The notes under the pieces are model-generated. The model searched no databases. It was not told where the DNA came from and worked only from the letters and a program-made list of their open reading frames with translations. Shown here piece after piece: positions 24,661 through 36,059 of a DNA stretch of 64,000 nt (position 1 is the first letter of the stretch; every line of letters starts with the position of its first letter). Source of the stretch: Brachycybe producta. Its lineage: Eukaryota; Arthropoda; Diplopoda; Playtdesmida; Andrognathidae. Where the stretch lies: the NCBI GenBank assembly GCA_036925085.1, contig JAUPFP010000013.1, positions 1,675,001 to 1,739,000 on the forward strand, written 5' to 3'. The position numbers were made by a program, and so were the translations under genes.

Positions 24661-25129
24661 TGTACTTAAATGTTTTAATGAAATTGTTTACACTCATGAG
24701 TCTCAGTGGAAACAATGACAAACATACAAAAACAGTGGACGGGACTAGTAAGTAAGCATATGTAAATTAATGCTCACTCTAACGTGTAGTTGAACTACCT
24801 CTACATTAATATGTTTATATTGGTTTTCTTTCTCTCTTTCGAAACGTTGCATTTGGAAAGTAAGTTTTCAATGGCGTATTTGTTAAGAGATGTTTTTCCA
24901 AGTTTTCAATGGTGTATTTTGTTAAGAGATTTTTTTCCTCCAGATTTTGAAAGTTTTCATTAGAAAAACGAAATTAGTACTTTGGTATTAAGATAAAAAA
25001 AATTCACATTGAAAAATTATTAATTTTCTATATATGTGCTGCTGCATAATGCAGTCGATTTTTTGTTTAAATATTATTAATCTAGTCATGAGCAAGAATA
25101 TCTTATATACAGTATTTTGCAATATTTGC

Positions 25130-25575
25130 TTTCAGTGGGGGTAGCTATGTTTGGTTGCGCCTCTTCTGTTTAAAACATTGCGCCCCGAAAATGCGTCCTC
25201 CAAACCTCCTGCGCCCCCCCCCCCCGTTTGCAGTTATTTATGGTGCTTTTGAAATGTAAACGCCCTCAACTCTGACTTAGTGCCGTTTTTTAGGCATTTG
25301 TGGCGCTCAGTGCAAAATGTTTAGTGGCACCCCTCCCCCGATTTTGGCAGAGGCGACCCCCACACTAAAAATATTATACAGTACTAAACTTTTAACTTTC
25401 CGCACATTTTTTGAAAAGCTACAAATTGGCGAAAATTATTTTTTTTTGCTTTATTTTTAAAATAAAATAACGGTTTTTTAATTTAAAAAAATTAAAATAG
25501 TAGTAAAAATTTGGTGACCCTTTTTGGCGCCTCACTAGGTTCGGCGCCCCGTGCGGTTGTACGCCCCTAAGAAAC
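25130..25575. repeat. C-rich decayed repeat, possibly hAT-like
   Basis: Unusually GC-rich for this window, with a run of 13 C near 25207 and many GGCGC/GCGCC words. It begins CAGTGGGGGTAGCTATG, which resembles hAT ends starting CAGTGG, and finishes near CTAAGAAACTGCCCTG. I could not find a target duplication, so identity and limits are uncertain. Confidence 0.35.
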
Positions 25576-25594
25576 TGCCCTGCTCTGACTATTC

Positions 25595-25740
25595 TTTCAA
25601 CCTCTCATTAGCAAAATTAAGATAATCTTGAAAATGTTTTAGAAACTGAAAGGGTAGCTCAATTTCATGTTTAAATATTTTTTTTTTTTAAAAAAAAACT
25701 TTTTATGTCAGTTTGAAAATGACCCAATTTTAGAATTTTA
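25595..25740. mobile_element. Foldback MITE family F1, half copy
   Basis: Left arm only: TTTTAGAAACTGAAAGGGTA, GCTCAATTTCATG and ACTTTTTATGTCAGTTTGAA. Confidence 0.6.
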
Positions 25741-25851
25741 GACCCGTTATTTTTTTAATTACCCGGCACCAGGTATTGTTTATAAAGAAAATATTATTTT
25801 GAAATCATCTGCATTTCACTTTTGAAGAATTAATATTATTTATTCACCTCC

Positions 25852-26340
25852 TCTAAGCCCGTTATACACCATCAATTATGTCTTAAATAAATGTGTAAAT
25901 TAATTTATAAATGTGACATTGCATGTGTATAACGACGTGAATGTTAAATTATTTGTTCAACGTTGCATTAATTTAGAAGATGTTCTATTTTTCTTAAAAG
26001 ATCATGTCTACTAGAGCACTTTCTCAGGATCAGCATCATTCCTATGTAATTTACAAAGCTATATACAATGCGCTCTGCAACATATTTAGCACACACACCT
26101 CTCCCCCAATTCTCTTGTCTAGAAGGTCACAAGGTTAGATATAAGATAAACTGTCACACTACGCACTGTTCTGCGCACATTTTTTAGGTAAAAATGTTCG
26201 AATACTTTTACAAGTGTATAACCGCCAATGGATACTTATAAATTAATTTATACATTTGATGTACCAAATCATTCACGAAAACATTCATCATTTAATTGAC
26301 ATAAAAATGCAAATAAAAATTGTAGGTGTATAATGGGTTT
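25852..26340. mobile_element. MITE with GTTATACACC ends (~490 bp)
   Basis: The left end CTAAGCCCGTTATACACCAT pairs with the right end read in reverse, CTAAAACCCATTATACACCT. A further inner block recurs inverted: TAAATTAATTTATAAATGTG on the left and ATAAATTAATTTATACATTT on the right. No open frame. Confidence 0.65.
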
Positions 26341-26344
26341 TAGA

Positions 26345-27199
26345 AATGTTTTTTTTTTCTTCCTGTAATTATGTTTCCATTTTTGATTTACGAATGCAAT
26401 TTGTTTGGTTTTTATTTAGGGAATTTCCATGTATATCTTAGCAGTGCAATGTTTTTTTTTTGTGCAAAATGTTTCCAATTAAGACTTTTTCTTGTTGTTG
26501 GAATTTAATAGTATTGGTTATTTCATGAATTATTTTGTAATGTCAAATTCTAATAATGGAAAAATTGATGGCATGTATATATTTGTCTCCAAAGAGTCGA
26601 TATTTTAAAAGTTGGTTCCTGTTTTTTTCTTCTTCTGCTGTTCATTATGTTGTTTGCACCATCCAGGGATGTGACTAAAAATAGCCATGCGGTGACGTCA
26701 TTGCAAACAGCTAAATTCTAGGGTTTCTCTTACACGAAATTGATATAACAACAATGCAATAAGAGTGTGTGACTTTTCTGCAGTTTTTTTTTTCTTCTTT
26801 TCGCATCAGAGTTTTTAGAGCTTGTAAAAATGTTGGTGTTCTTCTACAAATCAATATGCTTATTATAGTTTTGAGACATGACGTCAATCTCTGTCAAGTG
26901 TTCCGAGGTCGAAATTTTTTTAGTCCTCTGTTGCAGGTGTGACCGTGTGGGGGTGGGAGAGGAGGGGAGACTAGTCTGAGGTCAGTTTTTATGTTTAGGA
27001 TTCAGGTCATTCCCGGATTTAACCTTCAAGTTAATTTAATTTGCATCTATTGTTAGCATAGGTTTTCCCCCCTTTGGAGAGCAAAGCAAATGCCAGTTTG
27101 CAGTAAATTGACTTCCATATGGTAACTTCATTTAGCTCAGTTTCATTATTTTATCAGTTTCTCATATTGCAAAAGAAATTATATTTATGATCTAGGTTT
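26345..27199. other. AT-rich intergenic DNA
   Basis: No exon or element recognised. Two TGACGTCA palindromes occur here, at 26693 and 26879. Confidence 0.5.
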
Positions 27200-27207
27200 G
27201 TTATGAC

Positions 27208-28621
27208 TAGGGCCAACGGTTTTATGAAAATGCATATTCTTTTTGCTGCTTTATATTTCATGCTGTGTCAGATTTAAGCACGATTCATGTGATATGAAGT
27301 CGAATAACACTAGGAGCTATTCCTCACTAATTCACCCAAAGGTGTTGTTCAGTCATCTCAGATATTAATTTAAAAAATTACAACACAACTAGAAGATAAA
27401 AAAATATTCTAACTTTTTTTGTTTTTAAATCAGGCCATAATTTTTGGAGAATTGGCCCTTAGAAGTTTCACTGTTTTGCTGAAAATGATGTAAATGTAAA
27501 AAATGCTAATTCCGAAACTACTAAAGATAGAACAATGGTTGATAGCTCAAAATAAACGTCTTACTAGTGGGAAGAAAAGAGTTCCTAATCATCTTTTCAT
27601 AATTTTAAAATTTAGGGTGTCAAATTACACGTTCAATGTTTAGCATTTTGGTCAAATTTGAACCCGCTTTAGGCCGTGTTGAGGTCAAAGGTCAGGGTTC
27701 ATATTTCTTGCAGTTATGCACTTGGGTCTACTCTAGTGTGTTCCACTATTACTTTCATTGAACTATGACTGCAACATAATAAAAAAAGTAGCCTAAACTT
27801 CGAAAAAACCAATTTGGGTGACCTTTGAACCCAATTTTCGCCCTGTGGCGGTCCACCTACAAAAAAACTAATTATGCTGTGTGAAAGTTCATTACATTTC
27901 CTTTCCAGTGATGTAACAACCATAGATGACATTTTACATTTGAAGAAGTGACAATTTTTCAAAGTTTGGAAAATATTTTTACCTTTTTATATAAATTGTA
28001 ACAAAAAACAAGTGCATTAAACATATGCAAATTCAAGCAAGACAATTTAAAATGTGCTACTGGGAATCCAGGGATCCAGAAGATTTGTGCAGTTTTGAAT
28101 GGTGAAAATCTTAATGAAGATATCAGTTTGTCTATTTCTGATATTGCTTGTTTTAAGCGGCACCAGTTACATCTTGTGATGTAGAACGTACTTTCTCGAA
28201 GTATAAAGCACAGGCATTTAGAAATTGGGACGAACACAAGTAGGCTCCACCCTTTTTATGACGACCGGCAACTTCTAATTGGTTGCTTATGTAGTCTGCC
28301 ATCACATGCTCCGCCCATTTCAACATTGAACCACACAACACACCAATTTGAAGTTTCTGGTCGTCATAAAAAGGGCGGAACAAACTTGTGTTCGTCCCGA
28401 TTTCTAAATGCCTGTGTATAAAGCTCTACTCCATAACAATCTGCATAATTTTAAATTTGAAAAATTGAGAATGTTTTTTATTGTGTATTGCAATCCGAAA
28501 AAAAAAATATTGTGCAAATGATATCCAATAGTGCATATTTTGTGGGCATATTTTAGGATTTTTGACAGCATATTTGCATGCATATTTCTTTGATTTTTAG
28601 GGCATGAAACCGTTGGCCCTT
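27208..28621 (+). mobile_element. Decayed hAT transposon with transposase C-terminus
   Basis: Flanked by the identical 8-bp duplication GTTATGAC (27200-27207 and 28622-28629) and ended by TAGGGCCAACGGTTTTATG and, in reverse, AAGGGCCAACGGTTTCATG. The plus strand keeps the end of a hAT transposase. Codons from about 28080 read KICAVLNGENLNEDISLSIS. After a one-base frame slip come APVTSCDVERTFSKYK and, beyond an inserted MITE, LLHNNLHNFKFEKLRMFFIV. This is the hAT C-terminal dimerisation motif. The rest of the transposase is not readable. Without the nested element the length is about 1.2 kb, so it is internally deleted and non-autonomous. Confidence 0.85.
28210..28415. mobile_element. Mutator-like MITE nested in the hAT element
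   Basis: A 206-bp element with ~78-bp inverted repeats starting ACAGGCATTTAGAAAT and including CCCTTTTTATGACGACC and its complement. It is flanked by a perfect 9-bp duplication, GTATAAAGC (28201-28209 and 28416-28424). Long inverted repeats with 9-bp duplications point to the Mutator superfamily. It splits the transposase codons between KYK and ALLHNN of the host element; removing it with one duplication restores continuity of the reading frame of this plain DNA transposon. A related element is at 62340-62534. Confidence 0.85.
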
Positions 28622-28689
28622 GTTATGACCAACATTGTTGAGTGTTTCGGATTCGGAAGAGTGTAAATTAGCAAATTGTTAATAAAGCA

Positions 28690-28912
28690 TTGCAAAATAT
28701 GCAAAATAAAGAAAAACAATGGAATAGAGAAATATGGTTATTCTATATTTTAGAAACCACATTGAGGAATATGTTACACGGGACTACTTATCCCGATAGA
28801 AGTCTCGATATATTTCCTCATACACAGGCTCCACAGACTCTTGAAAACTTTATTTTTGATTTTCTTGCGATATCAATAGACAGGCATTTAGAAATCAGGA
28901 CGAACTTTGTTT
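28690..28912. other. Open frame with one Mutator-like end, unclear
   Basis: A 90-codon plus-strand frame (28690-28962) has a fairly complex protein composition (KQWNREIWLFYILETTLRNM) but no family I recognise. It runs into a single terminal sequence of the nearby Mutator-like MITE (ACAGGCATTTAGAAATCAGG, from 28880). It may be remains of another transposon or chance. Confidence 0.25.
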
Positions 28913-28925
28913 TCAATTATTCTTT

Positions 28926-28931
28926 ATTAAA
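28926..28931 (-). terminator. Polyadenylation signal of cysteine-rich peptide 1
   Basis: AATAAA on the minus strand within CTTTTAATAAAG, about 134 nt beyond the stop codon at 29065. Confidence 0.45.
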
Positions 28932-29064
28932 AGTAAAAGCTCCTTCGGTTGAGTTTTGTTAACAAAATGGATGGCAGTAAATGTAATAAGCACCAAAAAC
29001 GAATATAATTTAATTGTAAAACCGAAATCATAATAGCAACATAGCTGCCTGTCCCAGTTAACCA

Positions 29065-29388
29065 TTAATCTGAATAGCACCATCCAAATTGTGTACAGCA
29101 CAACTCTTCGCATCCAGATGAAGAAGGACAGTAATAGTCTCTATCATTGTCACCACAATCTCGATTGCAACCGGATGGTTTTGTAGTCGTAATTGTCTGT
29201 GCACATCTATCTCCTGTTTTTAAGAATAAAATATTACTTTTATTAATATACTTATAAACATATTTACATTAAAATATAATTTTTAAAATAAGTAATATAT
29301 ATATCTTACCTGCATCAGCCGTTGACAATGTCAGTAAAACAATGGCAAAAGTAACCAACAGTGTGAGGACGATATTGCAACGAGCCAT
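29065..29388 (-). CDS. Small secreted cysteine-rich peptide 1
   Basis: Two exons, 29310-29388 and 29065-29213, joined by a 96-bp GT-AG intron in phase 1, give 75 residues. The first exon is almost exactly a signal peptide (MARCNIVLTLLVTFAIVLLT then LSTADA). The mature part is about 49 residues with eight cysteines, spaced C-x12-C-x3-C-x8-C-x5-C-x3-CC-x5-C, and contains DYYC and ELCC. A TATA box stands at 29437-29444, 49 nt before the ATG. This is the layout of secreted antimicrobial, toxin-like or protease-inhibitor peptides, but I do not recognise the family and assign no activity. It shares signal sequence, intron phase and exon-2 length with the peptide at 60666-61019. Confidence 0.8.
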
Positions 29389-29436
29389 CTTAATGTGTTG
29401 TCCGTGGTGATTTAAATCTACACAAGTTGGTTCTCC

Positions 29437-29444
29437 TATTTATA
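29437..29444 (-). promoter_or_regulatory. TATA box of cysteine-rich peptide 1
   Basis: TATAAATA on the minus strand, 49 nt upstream of the start codon. This would put transcription start about 20 nt before the ATG. Confidence 0.6.
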
Positions 29445-29449
29445 CGAGC

Positions 29450-31072
29450 GTACTAATGACAATTTTGTTATGAACTTAAAATTGACAAAATGATTTTTAT
29501 TAGTTTTTGTTTTACTATTTGCAATTTCATTTATTTTCTTATGTCGATGGTTTTTGACAAATATGTCAAACAGTTTGACTGTTTATTACAATTATTGCAT
29601 TGTATAGATATTACGTATTTTGGAATTGCGTGCGTTTTATTATAGTGCCAGGCACTATGCGCACTTGTCACATATTGTTACATTTGAACCATATTCTCTG
29701 TTTTTAGAATTTCGCAAATGCAATTCAATAATTTCAGTTGAAAGGACTTTTTTTCTATTAAATAAGAACCCTGAACATACAAGCTAGTTATACATTGGAG
29801 GCTATAAGTAAACACACCCCACTTTATTTTTCGTTTTGAGCTTCACAGGGCGTCAGTCAACTCACGCATCCATTACTTTTTCCAGTATAGTTCTAAGAAC
29901 AATACCAAAATAATGAAACATAAGAAAAAAAATGAAAAGTTTGTGAATTTTTTTCTCAAAATAATAATAATCTTCCATGAACATAAACGCACTAAACCAT
30001 ATGGTCACATTTCTTCAACTATCATTAACTGCCTGAGGGTACTTCTTTAGCCTAGAATGTGCCCTTGCATATTTATATTTTAATTTCTTTCCATTAGGCT
30101 GCAATTTGGCATTTTAGATGGTCAGTGGCCAGAAACTGGCATTTCTTTTTAAAAATGAATTAGTGATAAAGTTGGTAATAAATTGATTGACCCTCCACCG
30201 TTGCCGTTTTATCGGGGAGCAGACCTAATCGTTGAGTGCGTTAATGATCGGAAATTGGGTTACATTTGTTCGCCATCCAATTTTTGCCGATTAGCAGTAA
30301 GTCGGCAAAAATCGGTTCAGAAAAATCGGCTCGGTACAGCCTTAGTTTAGTGTAAGGCAGTTTATTAAATAAACCTAACCTAACAAGGCTAACAAACATA
30401 TCTTTTTTTTTTTTTGACTCAATAACATTTATAGAAAGTAATCAAATATCGGCGATTGCAACAACAACAACATACGCATAGACAGACGGAAAGACTATGG
30501 GAGGAGGGAGGGAGGGAGGGCATTGACCTCAGATCTAGATCATCATCATCGTCATCATCTACAAATTCTATTATGCTAAGAAATATATCAAAATGCACGT
30601 CATCAATAAAAATGGTTATAGGCACAAACGATGGAAAACATGAGCTCATATTATGCTGGCAGCAAAAATGTGTTCTAAAATCAGCTGAATTCATTGTTTG
30701 CTAATACACACCCTATTGATGATGTGTCTGGTTGCAGAGTGGTCAGGTCAATTACATGCATGTTTACATTTACCACTCACTACACGGAGAGTAGACTGCA
30801 GTTGTACAGTATATATGTGTATCAAGCTATTGTTTTCCAACACGAAAACCAAAGAGTCAAAAGTGCCAATTGATGCAAAGTAAATTCCTCACTAATTAAA
30901 TAAATCTTTTCTCAAAGTGAATGTTTTAATTGATTTCAAGTGGCACTTGGGCCTCACGTTGAGAAAGTTTTGATTGATAAGTTCTAATAAATCTACAGTC
31001 TACTAATAACTTGTATAATAATAATTGAATAATATAATAAGTAGTAAACGCCTCTAGTAGACCTTTGGTTAT
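29450..31072. other. Intergenic DNA
   Basis: Contains CAA-rich and (GAT)/(ATC)n short repeats near 30455-30560. Overlapping minus and plus frames there encode Ser or Asp runs and are low-complexity artefacts. No gene seen. Confidence 0.5.
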
Positions 31073-31384
31073 ACCTTGTACACACATGAGTTAAATGAAT
31101 TGAAATTAAATGTGTTTAGGTGAATTATACGGAATCCAGTTAAGGACATGAACCAAATAAAAAATTAAAAATTGACTTTATTATTAATATTTTAAATTGA
31201 AATACTAAATCAATATTTTGTCAATAGTTTATATAATTTATATTTAAGTATTAACTCAATATTTTGAGATTATTAACTGAATAAATTGAATTCGACGTCT
31301 TGTTTGTTTGCCCTTCACAGGGCTCTGTAGAACACGTTTATTATTATTGAAATGCATTTAATTTATCAGGTGTGTGTACTAGGT
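31073..31384. mobile_element. MITE family F2, copy 2
   Basis: Starts ACCTTGTACACACATGAG and ends GTGTGTGTACTAGGT, an inverted pair. The interior matches copies 1 and 3, including CAATATTTTGTCAATAGTTT and TTTGCCCTTCACAGGGCTCT. About 312 bp. Confidence 0.85.
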
Positions 31385-31389
31385 ATTAG

Positions 31390-33306
31390 TCTGTATTTTA
31401 AGAAGCAACAATTTGAAAGCCAAAACTAAATGAAAATTAACGTGGAAACATTTCTAGTAAATTAAACAGTTGTTACTTGATACCACTGTAACCAAATTAC
31501 AACCAATGAAATATATTATTTCATAAAATTAGTCTGTATTCGATTTGTTTTAGGTATTTTTTCACCAAACATATCTAATTCTCAACTGGGTAGATAAATT
31601 TTTCAAAATTAAGGCATTTTTTTTTCTCAAATAACGAAAAGGCGACCGTTTTTCCAAGTTAATTTTCATAAACAAAAATTTCTAACAATTAAATGAGGCA
31701 TAACTTTATTGATGCTAAGGTGTCAAATCATTTTTATGAATAAACATTTTATGTAATTTTTTTAAAAAACAGACGCTTGTTTTCCCACGTGAGATACGTT
31801 GAGATAAAAAGTTTATTTTAAAAGATATTGAAAAATTTATCTTTTAAAATTCTTTGTTTACTTTTTTTAATCTCAAATAAATCTTGAAATTTTCTCATAA
31901 CAGTCGTTTCGCTGTGCAACCCGTATATCTCTCTGTTAGCCTTTTAATGAATTCACATACAGTATAGCAAACTGAAGTCCTATTGCTTTTCTTTGCTTAT
32001 AAGTAAGTCTCTAGGTGTTTCGATCAGCTGGTGTCATGACCGAATAATATTTTATTTATATGTAAGTTTATTTCTTTAGTTTCATGCAAATTGAAAATAT
32101 ATTTTAAGTGCTGTTGATACTAAAAGCTTTCATATATTTTGCTTCTTTTTTTTTAAAAAAAATTGAAAGCAAACATTTTTTTTTCATGTGATAAAAGGTC
32201 GTGACCCGCTGTTTACGTTGTATAGTTTTAATCAATTTGTCTGAGCAACATTTTTTGTTAGTTCGATGTTTCTCTTGGCACAAATTTATGATAATGTGTA
32301 GAAAGGAGAAACCCTAATGTTTTTTTGGTCTATACAGAGACAGATAAACAAAAGTTAAAAGATATTGCTCCTTTTTTCTCTCTTATTTGGAGTCGTTGTT
32401 TTGGCCAAATTTTTAATAGAGATTTTTTTCTTCTAACATTCTAATATGGTTGCGTGAACACTTAAAGGTATAACCTAGTGATGGTGGTTTATAAATAGAA
32501 TTTCGTTTTTGTGTGTGTGTGTGTGTGTGTTTGGGTGTAAGGAAGGAAAAAGAGATATACGTATTTGCTGCCGAAATAAAAAATTAAGTGAGAGAGACCC
32601 AGTTAACATAAACTAAATTGGTCTCAAATGGGTTCCATTTTTAGACATCTACTTAGGCCTATTATGTGTATGAATAGAATAGAAAAGATAGAAAATGGTC
32701 TTTTTTTATGTCGGTCTTCTTTTCTGTTTCGGTTCCGATGTCAAAGATAATTTCTGTACTGCTCTGTTTGCTTTTAATGTTTTTTTAAGCTATGCTCCTA
32801 CTTTTAAATATAAACTGTGACAAAAATGCGGAGTAACAAAAAAAAAAAAAAAATTCTTATTCTGTGTTCTAGATAAAATTTTTAAGTTTATTAAATTGTT
32901 GAAAAAATGTTACTTCATTTTTTTTCTTATCTTAGGAATTTTTCTTTCAGAAATAGTTTAATCTTAGATGTTTTCTTAAATAGAAAGTTTTGATCTAATT
33001 ATTACAGTTCACAAGATTAATTAGTTGAAAAGAGGATGAAGAATATGGCAAATAATCTTTTTATTATTATGTAGATATTCAATATGTGTATGGAAACAAC
33101 GTTTTTGATCCCCTGTTGCTAGGCAAACATGCATTGCATAGATTCCTTGTTGTTCTTTGGAATCTATGCTATTACTTCCTTATGATTTATGCTATACAAA
33201 TTTATGAGTATTGAGTTTGAATAGAAGAAGAAGAAAAAAAAATCTTTTGAGTTATTTTTGTAAGTTGTTGAACCTATTTCTCTTATCTTGAGTCCAATTT
33301 TAGCAC

Positions 33307-33347
<41 letters not shown>

Positions 33348-33530
33348 AAGAAAGATAGGTGAAAAAAGTAAACTAAAAAGCAAAAGAAAAAAAAAAGTTT
33401 TCTATCTTAACTTTATTAGAATTTAAGACACCTTTTTAGAAAGATAACATAAAGAATGAGCTGTTTTATATATTCTTCTTTACACCTAACTAACATTTAG
33501 ATGAATCAAATTAATATTTTACTGTGTTTA
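31390..33530. other. AT-rich intergenic DNA with (GT)n and (AG)n tracts
   Basis: (GT)n at about 32509-32530 and a pure (AG)n tract at about 33309-33342. The core of family F1 (AAAAAGTTTATTTTAAAAGA) appears near 31806. No coding exon was recognised. Confidence 0.5.
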
Positions 33531-33537
33531 AATAATC

Positions 33538-33836
33538 CCTTGTACACACATGAGTTAAATGAATTCAAATTAAATGTGTTTAGGTGAATTATACGGAATC
33601 CAGTTAAGGTCATGAACTCCAAATAAAAATTTGCTTTATTATTAATATTTTAATTGAAATACTAAATAAATATTTTGTCAATAGTTTATATATTCTATTT
33701 AAGTATTAACTCAATATTTGCAGATTATTAACTGAATAAATTGAATTCGACATATTGTTTGTTTGCCCTTCACAGGGCTCTGTAGAACAAGTTTATTATT
33801 TAAATGCATTTAAATTATCAGGTGTGTGTTCTAGAT
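33538..33836. mobile_element. MITE family F2, copy 3
   Basis: Begins CCTTGTACACACATGAGT and ends CAGGTGTGTGTTCTAG. It is nearly colinear with copy 2 (31073-31384), 2.2 kb away in the same orientation. Confidence 0.85.
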
Positions 33837-33861
33837 ATAACTAAAAACTATATTATATTGA

Positions 33862-34059
33862 TGAAGTTCGTGACGTCAGAGGAATTGACAACAAATTTAG
33901 GATTGTGTCATTTTTGTCTGATTATAATTGGGGGGGGGGGTTAATAACAAAAGAATGCAATAACCCTTTAAGTTTAAATTGTTGAAAACCATTTTTTTTA
34001 TCAGGCAAAATGACACAATTCTAAATTTTTCGTTCATCCCTCTGACGTCACAAGCTTCA
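33862..34059. mobile_element. MITE with ~65-bp inverted repeats carrying TGACGTCA
   Basis: Left arm TGAAGTTCGTGACGTCAGAG then AAATTTAGGATTGTGTCATT. The right arm, read in reverse, is TGAAGCTTGTGACGTCAGAG then AAATTTAGAATTGTGTCATT. The loop includes a run of twelve G near 33930. Each arm contains one full CRE-like palindrome. Confidence 0.85.
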
Positions 34060-34588
34060 ATTTAAAAGCGATGCAAGTATACAAGGTGTTTAAACACTAC
34101 CATTTTAAATTGAAAGATATAGTTATTCTGCTAATTAGAAGCAATTTATAGACAAAAATGGTGGTGGTTTTTTTTATCACATTTTTCAAAATAAAAATAT
34201 TACGGTTTTTTAAAGACCGCAATTTTCACGTTTTTGAAGTAAATTTTGAAGTAAATAAGATACAGTATATGGTACGAGCCCCGTATTTTCATTCAGTAGT
34301 AAAACGTATAATTTGACATCTTCTAAGCGCTGTTGTCAAAATTACTTTTACGTCAATTTTTTATTTTTCTAGTTTCTAACAAACTTTTGAGTCCCAAATT
34401 GAATAAGGATAGTCTGCATGTTATAAACTCAGAATAAAAAAAGATCTTTGTTTTATTAAATACAATTGAAACCTTGCTCAGAGAGTTCAATTCATTGTCT
34501 TTTTGAAATTTCACCTTAATTTATTTTAAGGTTTGTTATTTGTTTGCTAGAATTTACAATCACATTTTTGGTTGTTTTTTCATGCTTT

Positions 34589-34768
34589 CATACCTCGCTT
34601 AACGACAGAGATGCGTTCTTGTAAATCTTATCGTTAATTAAATCATTGTTAATCGAATCATCATTAAAGTAAAGACGGTTCTTTACAATGCTTATAACTT
34701 ATAAGAGTTCGGCCAACTACGTTATTGCGAGATATCCTTCTGAAAGGTATAACGCTAAGCGAGGTATG
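34589..34768. mobile_element. Tigger/pogo-like MITE (~180 bp)
   Basis: Inverted ends CATACCTCGCTTAACGACAG and, in reverse, CATACCTCGCTTAGCGTTAT. An interior GTTAATTAAATCATTGTTAA part is AT-rich and non-coding. The style of the end is common among pogo/Tigger-derived MITEs; a TA duplication is not clear. Confidence 0.6.
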
Positions 34769-35371
34769 ATTGTATAGGATTTTTTTAATGCGTTAGGTGT
34801 TAATTGTGCTGTTGTTGTGGTCCAGTACATGAATTTGAACGAGAATCCCCAGTTTGAAATTCTAAATATAGAAATGAGCTCGTTTCTCTTTTATTCTTGT
34901 GTTGAACTCAATGAGATACAACAATTTGGACGGTAAACTTTTAAATGTTTGTGTGTGTTTGGAACACCATACAAGGTTAAAAGTATTCAATTTTGAGCGT
35001 TTTTCGACCTTGGGGGCCTCTAAATAGGTAGTAATTTCTATTGAAGCTATTAAGACAGTCTGGAAATAAACATCAATTGTCTACTTTCCTTCTTGGAAAC
35101 TTCAAATTACACTTTAGCGCAGTTTATTTTCTTTGATAAAAGAAAAGGAAATCAGGATTTGTTTTTGTAAATTGCGAAAGAAAAAACAAATCTTGGTTTT
35201 TTTGTTGTTTCTCACCTGGAGAAAAGAAATCATAGAAGCAATCTTACTTGACTATTTAAAAAAGGGATGTATTTTATTAGTTTGTAATCTTGGAGAATTT
35301 TTAATTGCAAAATTATGTTGCTAGTAGTCTAACACAATGTTTTTAGAAAAAAACAAAACATTTCATCTTAG

Positions 35372-35600
35372 GATGCTTTATGAACAGATGATTTTCAATG
35401 ACACTAAGAAGAAATTGAAAATGTGTTAGATATTAGAAATAGTCGCTGAATCACTTATAAGTATTTTATACTCATATTTAAAAATGAACTTTCTTAAAAG
35501 CAAGATTTTTAAAATTTTTTTAAAATATATCAAGAAGAAATTTCCCATTCTAGTTTCTAAAACAAACGGCTTTAAAACACCTTAAGTCGTCGCGAAAGTT
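35372..35600. mobile_element. Foldback MITE family F1, diverged copy
   Basis: Starts TTTATGAACAGATGATTTTC and ends TTCTAGTTTCTAAAACAAAC and AAAACACCTTAAGTCG. The middle is strongly diverged. Confidence 0.55.
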
Positions 35601-35654
35601 GACATTAATCTTGAAAGCATAAAAAGTTATCCGGATGGCAACACTGATTACACC

Positions 35655-36036
35655 ATATTTTATCCTAGTACAAATTTTACCCTAATTTTACATTTTACCC
35701 TCATTTTACATTTTACCCTCATTTTATCCTGGTTCCTCATTTTATCCTGGTTCCTCATTTTATCCTGGTTCCTCATTTTATCCTGGTTCCTCATTTTATC
35801 CTGGTTCCTCATTTTATCCTGGTTCCTCATTTTATCCTGGTTCCTCATTTTACCCTGGTCCCCCATTTTACCCTGGTCCCCCATTTTACCCTGTCCCTCA
35901 TTTTACCCTGGTCCCCCATTTTATCCTGGTCCCCCATTTTATCCTGGTCCGCCATTTTACCCTGGTCCCCCATTTTACCCTGATCCTTCATTTTACCCTG
36001 ATCCTTCATTTTACCCTGATCCTCCATTTTACCCTG
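35655..36036. repeat. 18-bp minisatellite
   Basis: About 21 tandem units of TCCTGGTTCCTCATTTTA and variants with TACCCTG and CCCCCAT. Because 18 is a multiple of three, the minus strand stays open and reads as hexapeptides such as MRNQDK and MGDQGK (35660-35884 and, in another frame, 35845-36027). I see no start context, splice sites or flanking coding sequence to suggest a real protein. Confidence 0.9.
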
Positions 36037-36059
36037 TTCATCTGCTGGTGGCCACCCTG

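Noticed and set aside
30419-30704. Overlapping frames on both strands near 30.5 kb
   Set aside because: Low-complexity frames from CAA and GAT repeats; no domain or splice context.
35660-36027. Minus-strand repeat proteins (MRNQDK/MGDQGK)
   Set aside because: By-product of an 18-bp tandem repeat; the two frames overlap in different phases and lack gene structure.
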